Made by a program: the position numbers and the translations under genes. A stretch of DNA of 15,408 nt from contig JALLPB010000475.1 in NCBI GenBank assembly GCA_036939975.1, positions 1-15,408 on the forward strand, given 5' to 3'. Shown here one piece after another: positions 1 to 8,963 of the stretch (position 1 is the stretch's first letter; each line of letters opens with the position of its first letter). The notes below the pieces were generated by a model that was given only the letters and a program-made list of their open reading frames with translations, was not told the DNA's origin and made no database searches. This DNA comes from Cyclostephanos tholiformis. Taxonomy: Eukaryota > Bacillariophyta > Thalassiosirophyceae > Thalassiosirales > Thalassiosiraceae.

Positions 1-670
1 TTATCAAAGTCAATCTTAATTCAATTCTATTCTAGTCCTCTTCAACGCATAGGACCCTCTTCAACACATAGGACATGGCAATGGAGAAGAAAACAACACC
101 CTCACGCACCACACACACGATAATCGTTGCAGTTTGGGTGGGGTGGAGAGGGGGGGGAGGGGGGGCGACTTTTTATCATTATTTTCTGGCAAATGGTATG
201 CATTGGCCGCTGCGTGCGTATCATTGCAGGCATCACAGAATTAATTCGACTATCTAAAATATCATACAAAAGGCACGATCATCTCTCGCGGGTTCAATAA
301 CCATCTTGGCCAAGATAAAACCATTCCCTCTCCTTCGGCGATTCGACTCTGAGCCTGTCTTGAAATTCTGGTTTCTCTGACATGGAATGAGGAAAATTCA
401 TATGGACTCCACGATACACAATGCAGTTACAGGGATGGGGAGGATTGAAGTAGAATGTATTGGAGTGCGGTGGACTACATATTAAGCAAGAATCAGGCCT
501 TAAATCATGGGTTGTAGGTCATTGACTGTTATAGAATTAAGCATCATCATTAACATCATTATATATAAGCTGCAGAAATTGAATACATTTCGTATTCTTC
601 CATGCTTTTTCAAATTTACAGTACCTCAACTTTCTCTGACTTCCATCCTCTATCCTCCTCCACCAATCAC
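1..670. other. Intergenic region, no gene seen
   Basis: I see no convincing coding sequence on either strand; the short open frames lack codon structure and motifs. The stretch holds a G-rich run at about 149-166 (two G tracts split by an A) and otherwise AT-leaning sequence. Its right end is the 3' flank of the minus-strand gene that stops at 671. No tRNA-like cloverleaf was found by eye. Confidence 0.6.
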
Positions 671-1177
671 CTAGATCATAAACATCCACACAGCAACAAC
701 TGCACAAAGAGCTGAAGGGATCCAAACACCCGCCTTGAATCCAGGAGAAGAGATCCAAACACCCGCCTTGAATCCCGGAGAGCACTGATCCTCAGAGCAG
801 CCCCCCTCCTTCAGCATGCAACCTATTGCAGCCTCCACTTCGTTCTGACAATCTTGGTGGCACGTGTTCGTCATGCTTCTTGCTACTCCACAGAAAGTAT
901 CCACCTCAGACGAAAAGGAGCAGAAGTTGTACGATGGAATTGCCAGGTTGGTTGCCAAATCGAAACAAGCTGAAGTCAAATTCCCACATGCCAACAATGC
1001 GAAACCTTCTGCTTCACAAACGACCACATTCTCCTGCAAGACCCTCGCATCCTTGCTGTTCTTGATTTGGTCTTCATTGCCGAGGTTGGCCTTCTTGATG
1101 GTTGAATCGGTAGCGCTCGCAAACACGAACCCGATCGCTAAGGAGAAGATGCAAATGATTTTGTTGATTGCAGTCAT
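671..1177 (-). CDS. Small cysteine-rich secreted or GPI-anchored protein, unknown family
   Basis: This reads as a 168-residue protein. The first usable ATG is at 1177; the frame is open to a GTG at 1183, but a eukaryotic start should be ATG. Residues 1-20 form a clear signal peptide (MTAINK, then a hydrophobic core ending FASA before TDS). The central part, about residues 50-135, contains ten cysteines (VVC, LAC, SAC, NFC, TFC, NTC, QDC, IGC, GGC, DQC), which suggests five disulfides in an extracellular domain. One N-glycosylation sequon (NLT) is present. The C-terminus carries two copies of an 11-residue unit (SPGFKAGVWIS and SPGFKAGVWIP) and a hydrophobic tail ending AVVAVWMFMI, which could be a GPI-anchor signal or a membrane segment. 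I do not recognise the family. The cysteine pattern and signal peptide imply cell-surface or secreted location; function is unknown. The coding call is fairly safe because signal, cysteine spacing and tail all fall in one frame. Confidence 0.72.
   Translation of the reverse strand: MTAINKIICIFSLAIGFVFASATDSTIKKANLGNEDQIKNSKDARVLQENVVVCEAEGFALLACGNLTSACFDLATNLAIPSYNFCSFSSEVDTFCGVARSMTNTCHQDCQNEVEAAIGCMLKEGGCSEDQCSPGFKAGVWISSPGFKAGVWIPSALCAVVAVWMFMI
719..781. repeat. 33-bp in-frame tandem duplication (two copies)
   Basis: The units begin at 719 and 752. Over 30 compared bases they differ at one position (ccagg versus cccgg). The period is 33 bp, so the reading frame of the host gene is kept and 11 residues are duplicated just before its hydrophobic C-terminal tail. 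Near identity suggests a recent event or ongoing slippage. Confidence 0.9.
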
Positions 1178-1183
1178 TGTCAC

Positions 1184-1753
1184 GCAGACGAGAATGATAG
1201 ATCGGCAGTGATTTATTGTTGCACTTGATTGCTTTGATTCCGTTTTTTTGTTTTATGAGCACTTTTCTGCCGCGTGGTATTCATCCAGGTCATATCTTTC
1301 GTCGTGATCTTGTGTTGTGTTGGTTTACCTTGTTCTTGCTCTCCTGCTGTGTGGTCTTGTTCTTGTTTTACGTCCCTCCTCTGGCAAAATTTAACCCTTC
1401 TCCCAGTATGATACAGAGGAGCTACTGAGGGGGCAAGAGCTGATCGCAGTAAAAGTAGCCGATCGCAGTGAAAGTCTTCAGCGAGAGACGAGCGCTCATA
1501 ACAAACGAGTACTTCTCGTCGTCGTCGTCTGGATGGAGTTCAATTACAAGCAGCTACATTAGTGAAATTGGCTCATGGTTATTAAATATGTATCATTTCC
1601 TCTTGCCACGACAAACTTGGAATGTCAAAATATCCAATTTGATTGATACATAGTAAGGTGCATAACAATATTAAACATTTACGTTGTGGACCAATCGAAA
1701 TCAGGAGTTTCCGAACTCACAAATACTTATATACCATCTCTTTTAGGAGTGCA
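1184..1753. other. Intergenic region between two minus-strand genes
   Basis: This is the promoter side of the cysteine-rich gene and the 3' flank of the J-domain gene. Open frames here, such as a hydrophobic one at 1216-1428, look like chance. A short direct repeat (gatcgcagtaaaagt and gatcgcagtgaaagt) lies at about 1442-1475. Nothing else is supported. Confidence 0.5.
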
Positions 1754-3495
1754 CTACATCTGATTGCATTCGACCTTGTGATCCTCCTCCCCTACCCCGC
1801 TGACGTTCCCGCCATGATGACGTCCGCCATACCCAAACTCCTTTCCTCCCGAGTCGCCGCCGAAAGCTCCGCCAAATGAGCCACCACTCGACGACGAGAA
1901 GTAGCGAAAGCCTCCGATGGGCGATGAAGAACCTCTGCCGGCGGAAAACGCACGATGGAAGAAACCGCCAAAGTCGCCTCCGCGACTTGCGCCCATATTC
2001 AAGTCCATATCGTCATCGTCGTCGTCGTCAGGACGGAGGTGCTCGTCGTGATCTTGTCGGTCGTCGTCGACATTGGACGCGACGCCGGGAGAACGTCCGA
2101 AGTCGGACGCGGAAGCGATTTTTAGATGATGTACCATCGTCGGGTCGTCGCTTTCGCTTTCCCGCCTCGCCGCATCGTCCATCGCACCGGTATCTCCCTC
2201 GGTCGCGTCGACGATGCGCACGACGTGACTCGCAGGATCGTACGGACTACCCTCTAGCTTATTGAGCAATCGGGCGAGTTCTAACCTCTCGTCGGGGAGC
2301 AAATTGTCCGCGTTCGCCATTCTCGTTGTCGCTGTTGTCGTCGACGACGACGAGACCGACGATGCATCTCCACCCGGAATCTCGACGACGTATTGAACGT
2401 ATAGATCTCCATAACGATCGTGTCCCCCGCCCCCCCTGGGCATGCCGTATCCCTTAAGGACGTGAACGTCGCCCGTTCGTATCATGGATGGCGGCAGGTC
2501 GTACGATGCGGTCGTGGATTTAGTAATTCTCACAGGCGTTATTGCCGTGGCGTCATCTATCACGGCGTCGTCGCCCCCAATAGCCCCCTCCTCCCGACGC
2601 GATAAGAGAGGGGCAGAGGCGTGCGCCGGCGCATCCGCCTCCTCCTCCCTCACCACCACCCTACGAACGAACGGACTGCCGATCACGATGGTACTGCCGT
2701 CCAGGCACCTCAATTCGCGCCTGTATCCCGCGATCGCCTCCCCCAGGCCTATCTTAACCTCCATCGCCAGGTCGTCACCACGCCTGACGAACGTCGGGTG
2801 CCTCCTCTCCCTCAACAGGAATATCACGTCCGCGGGGGGGGCGTCGGAAATACAATCCACGACGCCGCACAGCCTCACGCTCTGCCCGTCCTTCATCCCG
2901 CGGGTGAGACATACTTCGACCTCCTTCCGACGGGGGTAGTTCGGCCTGTGCGGATCCGGCTGGCGTATCGCCACGTGCTTCGTGGATCCAACGTACAGCT
3001 CCTCGAGCGTTACCTCGAGCTGATACCGGAGGTCGCGATTCCTCGGCCTCGACAGCGGCGTCGACGACGACGATGGCCCCCTCCGTCCTCCGAGGAAGGG
3101 ATCGACGCCGACGCCAAATCCCCCCCCCCCGAAGAATTCGCGAAATATATCATTCCCGAAGAAGGACGCGCCGGCTGCTCCGCCGAATCCCGCATTGCCG
3201 CCGAACCTAACGTCCATCCCCCCGAATCCACCGATGCCGCTACCCCCCGCCCCCAAGCCATCTTTGCCGTATCTATCGTACAACGCGCGCTTCTCATCGC
3301 AACCGAGGACGTCGTACGCCTCGCTGACCTTGTCGAACGCCGCCCTGTCCCCCCCCGGCGCCTTGTCTGGGTGGGTCAGTACGCATCGACGTCGGTACGC
3401 CTTTTTTATCTCGACTCGCGATGCCGACCTGGTTATCCCGAGGACGTCGTAGTGACACGTCTGTTGGAGTATCGATTCGATGGCGGTCGGCATTC

Positions 3496-3535
<40 letters not shown>

Positions 3536-4130
3536 TGGCGATGGCGATGGAGAAATTTCGTCGTTTTCGTTTCCATTGTCATTTCCACACGGTGGCGAAG
3601 ACGGATCGTCATTCGATTTTATTATATCGTGCGATGGATCATCGACGTCATCATCCATCTTTCTCTGCCCCGACGACTCCGCCTTCTTCTTCTTCTTGGT
3701 CCTCTTGGGCCGATCCTTCTTCTCCTCCATATCGTTCCTATCCTGTTGTTTTTGTCCTTGTTCTTGTTTTTGTTGCCTCTGCCGCCGTTGACCTCGATTC
3801 CGACGTCGCCTCTCCACAATTATGGACTCGTCGTCGTCGTCGTCGTCGTCTTCTTCGTTCTTGTCGTCATCGCTCGACGATGCGATCTCGGTACATGTGG
3901 GAGTATGGGAGTGACCGCCCCGCGGCACGATACCATCCTCCTCCGCATCGCATCCCCCCCCCGTCGTCGACGTCGGAACGACGACATCGTCGAGGACGGC
4001 GCGTCTTCGATGACGACGAAGACGACGACGACGACGACGACGGTGACGAAAGAGCGGCCCATCGCGATGCCACCGCGACGGTGGGGTGGGGGATGGAGAC
4101 GACGTCGGCATCATGACGGCGGCGCACGGG

Positions 4131-4163
<33 letters not shown>

Positions 4164-4261
4164 GCGCACGCGGCGGCGGCGGCGGCGGCGGCGGCGACCA
4201 TGCCGATCGCGGCCACCGTCGCCGTCGCCGTCGACTTCGTTTTCGACTTGGATGCTTTCAT
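1754..4261 (-). CDS. Class B (type II) DnaJ/Hsp40 co-chaperone with large low-complexity arms
   Basis: The protein is 835 residues. The frame is open further upstream, but I choose the ATG at 4261 because MKASKSKTKS followed by an Ala-rich hydrophobic stretch reads as a signal peptide. Approximate order: presequence 1-35; poly-Ser; Arg-rich block 72-90; acidic run 132-146; Lys/Arg/Gln-rich segment 150-195; poly-Ser 243-256; J domain 268-333 with the HPD motif in CVLTHPDKAPGG; Gly/Phe-rich linker 335-390 (GGFGG, FFGGGGFG); C-terminal domain I about 410-490 (RDLRYQLEVTLEELYVGSTK); domain II about 495-630, with VLKGYGMPRGG and GDLYVQYVV as in Hsp40 CTD II. No CxxCxGxG zinc-finger repeats are present, so it is class B rather than class A. 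CTD II carries an insertion of about 60 residues. The tail has a second Asp run and an FG/SG-rich end. J proteins stimulate Hsp70 ATPase and hand over clients. The presequence suggests ER or secretory entry, but the C-terminus is CNQM with no KDEL-type signal, so location is uncertain. Full Hsp40s are usually 330-450 residues, so this one is about twice that. Confidence 0.87.
3498..3533. repeat. (GAC)12 triplet microsatellite inside the DnaJ gene
   Basis: Twelve perfect GAC units on the plus strand. In the minus-strand gene they are read as TCG codons and give the poly-Ser tract just before the J domain. Such tracts are length-variable by slippage. Confidence 0.95.
4131..4197. repeat. (GAC)10 and GGC-type triplet runs in the DnaJ presequence
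   Basis: Ten GAC units (4131-4160) code the poly-Ser tract, and a GGC-type run (about 4171-4197) codes the poly-Ala core of the presumed signal peptide. The hydrophobic part of the targeting sequence is therefore itself a slippage-prone triplet repeat. Confidence 0.9.
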
Positions 4262-4894
4262 GGTCCTCCTCCCGGAGAGAGGGAGAGACGGAGAGATCAA
4301 TCTCGCTGTGGGACTACTAAATACACTCGTTGGTTTGGTCGATGGGTGAGTTTGGGAGTTGCGACAGTTAGTTGCGGAGAGTTGATATTTTATATATTTT
4401 GGTATTTCGGAGGCGTGGTGGGAGATGTGTGTGTGTTGATATGAATTTTTTGAAAGAGGTCCATGGAGATGGACACATATATTTATTAGCTGTCTTTGTT
4501 TGTATCCAACGGACACAACATGATTGTGGTTTCAATCCCTGCATTCCCGCGCGCTGCCGAAGCGGGACTTAACTCCCAAAAAAATCACTGGCTGGAGAGA
4601 GATTCGCTGACGCATGACAAATCTGTGGAAAATACAAAAAAATTATACAACACCCTCGCTCTTTCATGCATTTTGAGAGGAGAGAGATCGAATAACATAA
4701 AATAGCTCTTCGTTTTTCTGCGTGTTTTCAATAAACTTCCACATTCATGAATCATGAACACCTCCTTCCTCCTCCTCCGCCATTGAACCAGCCGTTGCTT
4801 TTCATTTTAAGGTTGCACACATCAAACCTCTCTTGATACGACGGATCCAACCATTTCAAACAAGGAAAACGAAAGAAAAGAGACACAGTGAAAG
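4262..4894. promoter_or_regulatory. Shared upstream region of two divergent genes
   Basis: The J-domain gene starts leftward at 4261 and the DUF2358 gene starts rightward at 4895, so these 633 bases must hold both promoters and 5' leaders. The part next to 4894 is purine-rich (ggaaaacgaaagaaaagaga). No single core element stands out by eye. Open frames inside look like chance. Confidence 0.5.
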
Positions 4895-5811
4895 ATGAGA
4901 TCCCTCCTGAACATGGTAGTCGCCGCGTCGGCGTTCCTTCCCGTTAACAACCTGGCGTTCGCACTCGTCCCGACCAGCAATTCCAGGATACGGACGCGTC
5001 CGTCGTCCTCCTCGTCGTCTTCGCCATCGTCTCACGGGATATTGATGGAATCAACCCTGGAGAGGACGCCGACGAATGGGAATAATCTATCGCCCTTCCT
5101 CAGGGGAATGGTCGACGAACAGCGAGAGTTGCAAATGAACGTCGGGAGGGCGATGGACGTGTTGCAGAAGGATTACCCCTACTTTCTTAGGAGGGCACCG
5201 GGTGAGTCTCTCGCGTCCCCCCCTCCCCGCCCCCAATGGAGACGCGAAGGGATTTTTTTTATTTTCGTCGTTTTTCCTTTTTCCTCATGGGCCCCGCCGT
5301 CCAACTCCTCCCCCTCCCCTTCCCCCCAGACTACTCGATATACCACGATTCGATATCAATGACTGCCTCCGACGGACACGTCCAACTATCGAATTTATCT
5401 TCCTACAAGAAGGCGTTCGGCATCGCGCGTACCATGCTCTCCCTCCTGTACGACGTCGACCGTTCCGTAATCCAGAGTCGCATGGTGTACGATTCGCCCC
5501 GGACCCAGATACGCGTGAGCTTCAACGCCATGCTAGTGCCGAGGCTCGGTCTGCTGAATTCCCTCGGGGGGAAGACGGTACACGTCGACGGCGTATCGGT
5601 GTACTCGATCGACCTCTCGTCGACGTTGCGAGAGGACGAGCACGGCAACCTCTCGAGGAACGACGGCGCCGGCAGGATATTGGAACATCGCGTCGAGAGG
5701 CTCCTCGTCAACGGCCTGCCGCTCCAGCCGCCGTACCTCGGCGCGTTCGGACTGGAGATGATGTCGGGACAGCACTCGGGGGCGTTGGCCGGCGCGGGCG
5801 CATGGAGTTGA
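4895..5811 (+). CDS. DUF2358 (NTF2-like fold) protein, two exons, probably plastid-targeted
   Basis: Exons 4895-5201 and 5330-5811 join across a phase-1 intron to give 262 residues. The splice turns ccg|g plus ac into Pro-Asp, giving RRAPDYSIYHDS. Residues 1-25 look like a signal peptide with VAASAF and AFALVP, either of which could be an ASAF-type plastid import site; a Ser-rich transit-like stretch follows. From about residue 85 the protein follows the DUF2358 pattern known from plants and cyanobacteria: DVLQKDYPYFL, then DYSIYHDSI (DYSIYTDDV in plant members), SYKKAFGIAR, a strand ending FNAMLVPRLG (WTVHGIPRG in plants), then VDGVSVYSID and GRILEHRVERL near the end. The family has an NTF2/SnoaL-like cone fold; its biochemical role is not established, so none is claimed. 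An AATAAA at 5889-5894 lies about 80 bases after the stop and could serve polyadenylation. Downstream the codon bias fades at once. The join is supported by GT-AG ends, frame continuity and the unbroken family motif. Confidence 0.8.
5202..5329 (+). other. Spliceosomal intron, 128 nt, phase 1
   Basis: The donor is CCGG|GTGAGT and the acceptor is a C-rich tract ending CCCCCAG|AC. Reading through the donor gives low-complexity Pro/Phe-rich sequence with no family match, while splicing restores the DUF2358 motif DYSIY exactly at the junction. The intron is strongly pyrimidine-rich. Confidence 0.85.
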
Positions 5812-6946
5812 GGGCGGGGATGATGCGTATTATATATACATGTTGGTCTCCCTCGGTCGGTTGCGTGCGAGTTATACGCACGTTGCGAAATAAATGCACA
5901 GATTTTCCCCATTTGGTGGCGATGCGACGTCCGCCGTAATGTTAAATTTATATTCTCTTTTAATACACCGTGGAAAAAGCATCCGTGCGTCGTCGTCCCA
6001 CCGGCCAAGCATCATCGATTTCTCAAGCATGTGGGTAAAATTCACATCAAGTATTCTGTTCCTCATACACTAGAATAGTGCGTTCATCATTGCACCAGCC
6101 CAGAATCTTGCATATTTCAAATTGCGATCGCCTTCGTTCTGTCGTAGATTATGTCCTCCACTTCTTCTTGAGGCAGGTACAAGAATCTGATCCAGAAGCA
6201 ATCACACCGCAAGACGATATCGAAGTCAACTACAACTTCTCTAGCCTTTTCGTCGAACCGACGAGAGCGAAGCCAGAGGGGCTAACCTGGACATTGGGGT
6301 CCAGAACGCTATGAACAGATGGAGGAAGGTAGTGGAAGCAAGGGGCAAGCGCCCCCGATTCAACATGGTGGAGCATTACTCGAATGCCAGGGATTTGATG
6401 CCAGTCACGTGGAGATATTCTCTCAGCAGAGCCAAGCTTGTCGGGGACAAAATCACAATCGAACGAATGAAGATCGACAGGTCATCATAACAAGTTGTAT
6501 CAACCAGGTGGGGCATATTTTTCCTGTTGCGACAGGCTGCGGTGTGCATGGCATAGTCGTATCGTCAGCAGGCTCCATCAAGTCTGGTCCGCCAAGCAAA
6601 GTGTGAGCTGCCTCCTGCAGTATAGCTTTATGAGCAATATTACATCCCTGAGATTGATTCTATTAACTATGATTTTTTATTATATTTCTATGGGTAGAGC
6701 CGCGGAACACTTGCTTTTAATTCCTCTGTAGAATTTGGTATGTTTTTGTTTTTTGGTTATCATACACGCAAAGCACTCCTCTCCATAACAGTGTGAGTGA
6801 CATCATTGTCACCCCTTATCGTACTTGTCCTACTTTTCCCCATTATTTTCCTGACACACCAAGACCCACACACAGACCACCATCGGGCTTGTTGCCGGCT
6901 CTGGACTGAACAGAAACTAAACACTTACCATCCTCTCGCCATCGCC
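5812..6946. other. Intergenic region with a possible gene relic
   Basis: This stretch lies between two plus-strand genes. It holds the 3' flank of the DUF2358 gene (AATAAA at 5889-5894), a possible degraded coding segment at about 6171-6490 (listed separately), and the leader of the small membrane protein gene. No RNA gene was recognised. Confidence 0.5.
6171..6490 (+). pseudogene. Possible gene relic in two frames, unrecognised
   Basis: One frame reads plausibly from about 6171 (VQESDPEAITPQDDIEV, then YNFSSLFVEPTRAKPEG) and stops at 6314. A second frame, open from 6245, reads ANLDIGVQNAMNRWRK, VVEARGKRPRFNMVEHYSN and WRYSLSRAKLVGDKITIE to a stop at 6488-6490. Both have balanced, protein-like composition, unlike the surrounding AT-rich DNA. 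They would need a frameshift or an unseen splice near 6245-6310 to join, and no start codon or clear upstream exon is visible. It could be a decayed gene, a transposon scrap, or chance. I do not recognise any family. Confidence 0.25.
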
Positions 6947-7252
6947 ATGCGATCCCTCTTCGTACTACTCGTCATCGTCGTCTCGGCCGCGGCCTTCTCT
7001 CCCGGCTCCGCCACCCGCCGCGAAGTTGTCCGCTCCTACTCGGCCTCGTCAACATCGCCGCTCAAGATGGTCTTCGGCGCGCCCGATCCCGATAAGAAGA
7101 AGCTCACGCGCGAGAATGAGCCGGATGAATTCTTCTCAACAAATACCGACAAGATGACCGATGCGGAAAAGATCCCCATCGCCATCGCGGGCCTTGTCGG
7201 GATTTCGCTGCCGTTCATCGCCGGCCTGATCGCCCTTTACGCCGCCAAGTAG
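6947..7252 (+). CDS. Small plastid-targeted single-helix membrane protein, unknown function
   Basis: This is a 101-residue protein. The frame is open upstream, but the ATG at 6947 begins a clean presequence (MRSLFVLLVIVVSAAAF|SPGSA), a textbook diatom plastid bipartite signal with Phe at the cleavage site; a second cut before MVFGAPDPDKK is plausible. The mature part would be about 55-60 residues: a charged N-terminal segment (KKKLTRENEPDEFF, then TDKMTDAEK) and one hydrophobic helix at about 77-98 (IPIAIAGLVGISLPFIAGLI) with a short ALYAAK end. The size and single helix resemble small thylakoid subunits of photosystems. The ENEPDEFF segment before one helix faintly recalls Psb34/Hlip-like proteins, but I cannot show homology, so no symbol is given. 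Thylakoid or envelope location is inferred from the presequence and helix. Confidence 0.75.
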   Translation: MRSLFVLLVIVVSAAAFSPGSATRREVVRSYSASSTSPLKMVFGAPDPDKKKLTRENEPDEFFSTNTDKMTDAEKIPIAIAGLVGISLPFIAGLIALYAAK

Positions 7253-8393
7253 GTCTCGGAAGGAAGAGGGTTGATAAGATATTATGAAGGATAGGGCTTA
7301 CGAGAAGGGGGTTTGTTAGACGTTGGATGTAAGGAAATCCCTTACTTGAAGGGTAATTGCGTGGAGGCTCGTCTAGTAAGGCCGACCTGAAACAATAATA
7401 ATAATCACCCTCATCCAGTGCAAATTACAACGCTAAGGTTTCTACCTTAATCAGTGAAAAGCGATGGAGCAACTGCTACGATAAACACTAAATTGCTCTT
7501 TTAAATTAATCGTCGCGTTCTGGATGTAAATGAAAAATTTTCTCAGTTATTTACTACCCTCATGTGATGGTCACATTCGAAGAAGTGCTGCGTGGACGTC
7601 CCATTGGATTCAGCCCGGTAATGCACACGCTATGGGTCTTTCTTTTTCACTTTTATGGCCAGGCCACTTGGAAAATAATTGTTTTAGGTTACAATCATTT
7701 GATATTACCATTACATTACTCCGATGAAGAGTTGCAGATGGATTACTAATCGAGGCAAAAGCAAAACAGTAGTAAGTAATTCGATCATACCATGTAGTAT
7801 TCTTAAACCTGCTGATGCCCTGCATATCAAGGTTTCCAATAGGGAAGGCGGTCTACCACGAACAGACCCTCACTGCCAGAAAAAAAGGTTCCCTACAGCC
7901 TCAAACGAGGCCCCATCTTGGCATTGACGTTATGCTTTTTTTATGAGAGGGCACATCGTCCTCAAAATGCACTTTTGTTCTTGTAATTATGAATCATAAC
8001 AACATGGAAATGTTTTGATGGACTAAAAGTTGATAAATCAAACCAAAGTCTATTGAGGTGCTGCGCGGCAGCACAATACTTAGTTATATTCATGACTATG
8101 TTGTGTAATCTTTCAACGTCCCTCCCAATGGAGAGATTGGTTTCACGTCTAACAAGTGACAAGAGATTTTTTTGTTTATGCTCTATTATTTAGCGTGGCA
8201 CGAGAGCGGCAGCACACCCCTCCATCATGACATGAAGTTTTTCATCGTCCAAATCATAAAAACTTCGATCGTATTATCATCACGGAGAAAAACTTTCAAG
8301 CCGAAATTAAGGGCCGCTCGACAATGTCACGATCATCGAGCAATCATCCGTTAAATGGAATGGCATTTTCATTTCGTACCCCTACTAATATTT
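7253..8393. other. Intergenic region between convergent genes
   Basis: The 3' flanks of the plus-strand small membrane gene and the minus-strand YbaB-like gene meet here. Short open frames on both strands are not convincing. A perfect 17-nt palindromic hairpin (gtgctgc, loop gcg, gcagcac) lies at 8058-8074. A more GC-balanced patch at about 7820-7925 has short open frames on both strands but no start codon in a usable context and no recognised motif. No tRNA or other RNA gene was seen. Confidence 0.5.
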
Positions 8394-8963
8394 TTACATT
8401 GATCCCATTTTCTTCATGCTATCGGAAATGTACTTCATCATGTCCTTCTGCGCCTCATTCCTCCCCGCCGCGCTCTTCTCCCCAGCGACCTTGAGGGCCT
8501 GCACGATGTTCTTCTCCAGCTGCGCCTTTCCCATCGCTATACCGGCATCGGTCACTGTAACCACGAGATGGCGGGGTGGCATATTCCCATCCCGCTCGAC
8601 GGTGACCCCCATCGACTCGACGTCGCCCCCGACCACTCGAAGGTCGTTGATGGCGTCCTCCATTCGCTTCCTAGCGTTCATTCCCAATTGATATTCCTCC
8701 ACGGACATGCCCATGGCCTTGGCCATGTTCTCGATCTGCGCGCGCTTCTCGTCGTCCTCCTCCTCCTCGACGTCGAGGGCGCCGCCGCTGAACATGCCCA
8801 GGCACGATGGCGACGACGACGACGATGACGACGACGATGACGGGAGGAGTTGGAGGGACGACGAACGACTCGACGATGCGGACGACGAGGTCGTGCCAGT
8901 CCTCGTGGTGAAGGCGTACGTTCCAGGCGCGCATGCCACCAACATCAGAGTCCAGGTCTTCAT
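8394..8963 (-). CDS. YbaB/EbfC-like nucleoid-associated protein, probably plastid-targeted
   Basis: This is a 189-residue protein starting at the ATG at 8963. Residues 1-17 (MKTWTLMLVACAPGTYA) form a signal peptide followed by FTT, the Phe expected at the plastid cleavage site, then a Ser/Thr-rich transit-like region with a poly-Ser run (42-51). The mature part begins near MFSGG (57), as bacterial YbaB often begins MFxGG. After an acidic stretch comes a long helix (about 70-110: EKRAQIENMAKAMG to RKRMEDAINDL), then strands (VESMGVTVERDG, RHLVVTVTDAG), then a C-terminal helix (LEKNIVQALKVAGEKSAAGR to MMKYISDSMKKMG). This helix-strands-helix order and the LEKNIVQAL..A...S pattern match YbaB/EbfC, small dimeric DNA-binding proteins; plastid relatives are known in algae and plants. 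If correct, it would bind plastid DNA. The similarity is weak by eye, so the fold call is tentative, but the coding call is firm. Confidence 0.6.
   Translation of the reverse strand: MKTWTLMLVACAPGTYAFTTRTGTTSSSASSSRSSSLQLLPSSSSSSSSSSPSCLGMFSGGALDVEEEEDDEKRAQIENMAKAMGMSVEEYQLGMNARKRMEDAINDLRVVGGDVESMGVTVERDGNMPPRHLVVTVTDAGIAMGKAQLEKNIVQALKVAGEKSAAGRNEAQKDMMKYISDSMKKMGSM

Noticed and set aside
280..330. GGTTCAATAACC as a tRNA T-arm
   Set aside because: No pairing stem around it and no acceptor or anticodon arms could be drawn.
1178..1183. Start of the cysteine-rich protein at 1183
   Set aside because: The codon on the minus strand is GTG; the ATG two codons later at 1177 is the normal start.
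1216..1428. Hydrophobic 70-codon plus-strand frame
   Set aside because: It is T-rich DNA that gives Leu/Phe by composition alone, with no signal or conserved pattern.
2621..4444. A 607-codon plus-strand open frame rich in Arg and Leu
   Set aside because: It is the antisense of the J-domain gene. Triplet repeats with no stop on either strand keep it open, and it has no domain motifs.
4262..4516. N-terminal extension of the J protein to 4516
   Set aside because: The extra 85 codons have no motif, and they bury what looks like a signal peptide starting at 4261.
5403..6008. 201-codon minus-strand open frame
   Set aside because: It is antisense to exon 2 of the DUF2358 gene and runs into its 3' flank with no protein-like features.
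7820..7925. Short open frames on both strands in a GC-balanced patch
   Set aside because: They are about 30-65 codons with no start in a usable context and no family motif; possibly a scrap of a repeat, but not supportable.
8058..8074. Perfect 17-nt hairpin as a transcription terminator
   Set aside because: There is no U-tract, and this is a eukaryotic nuclear region where such terminators are not used; kept only as a described palindrome.
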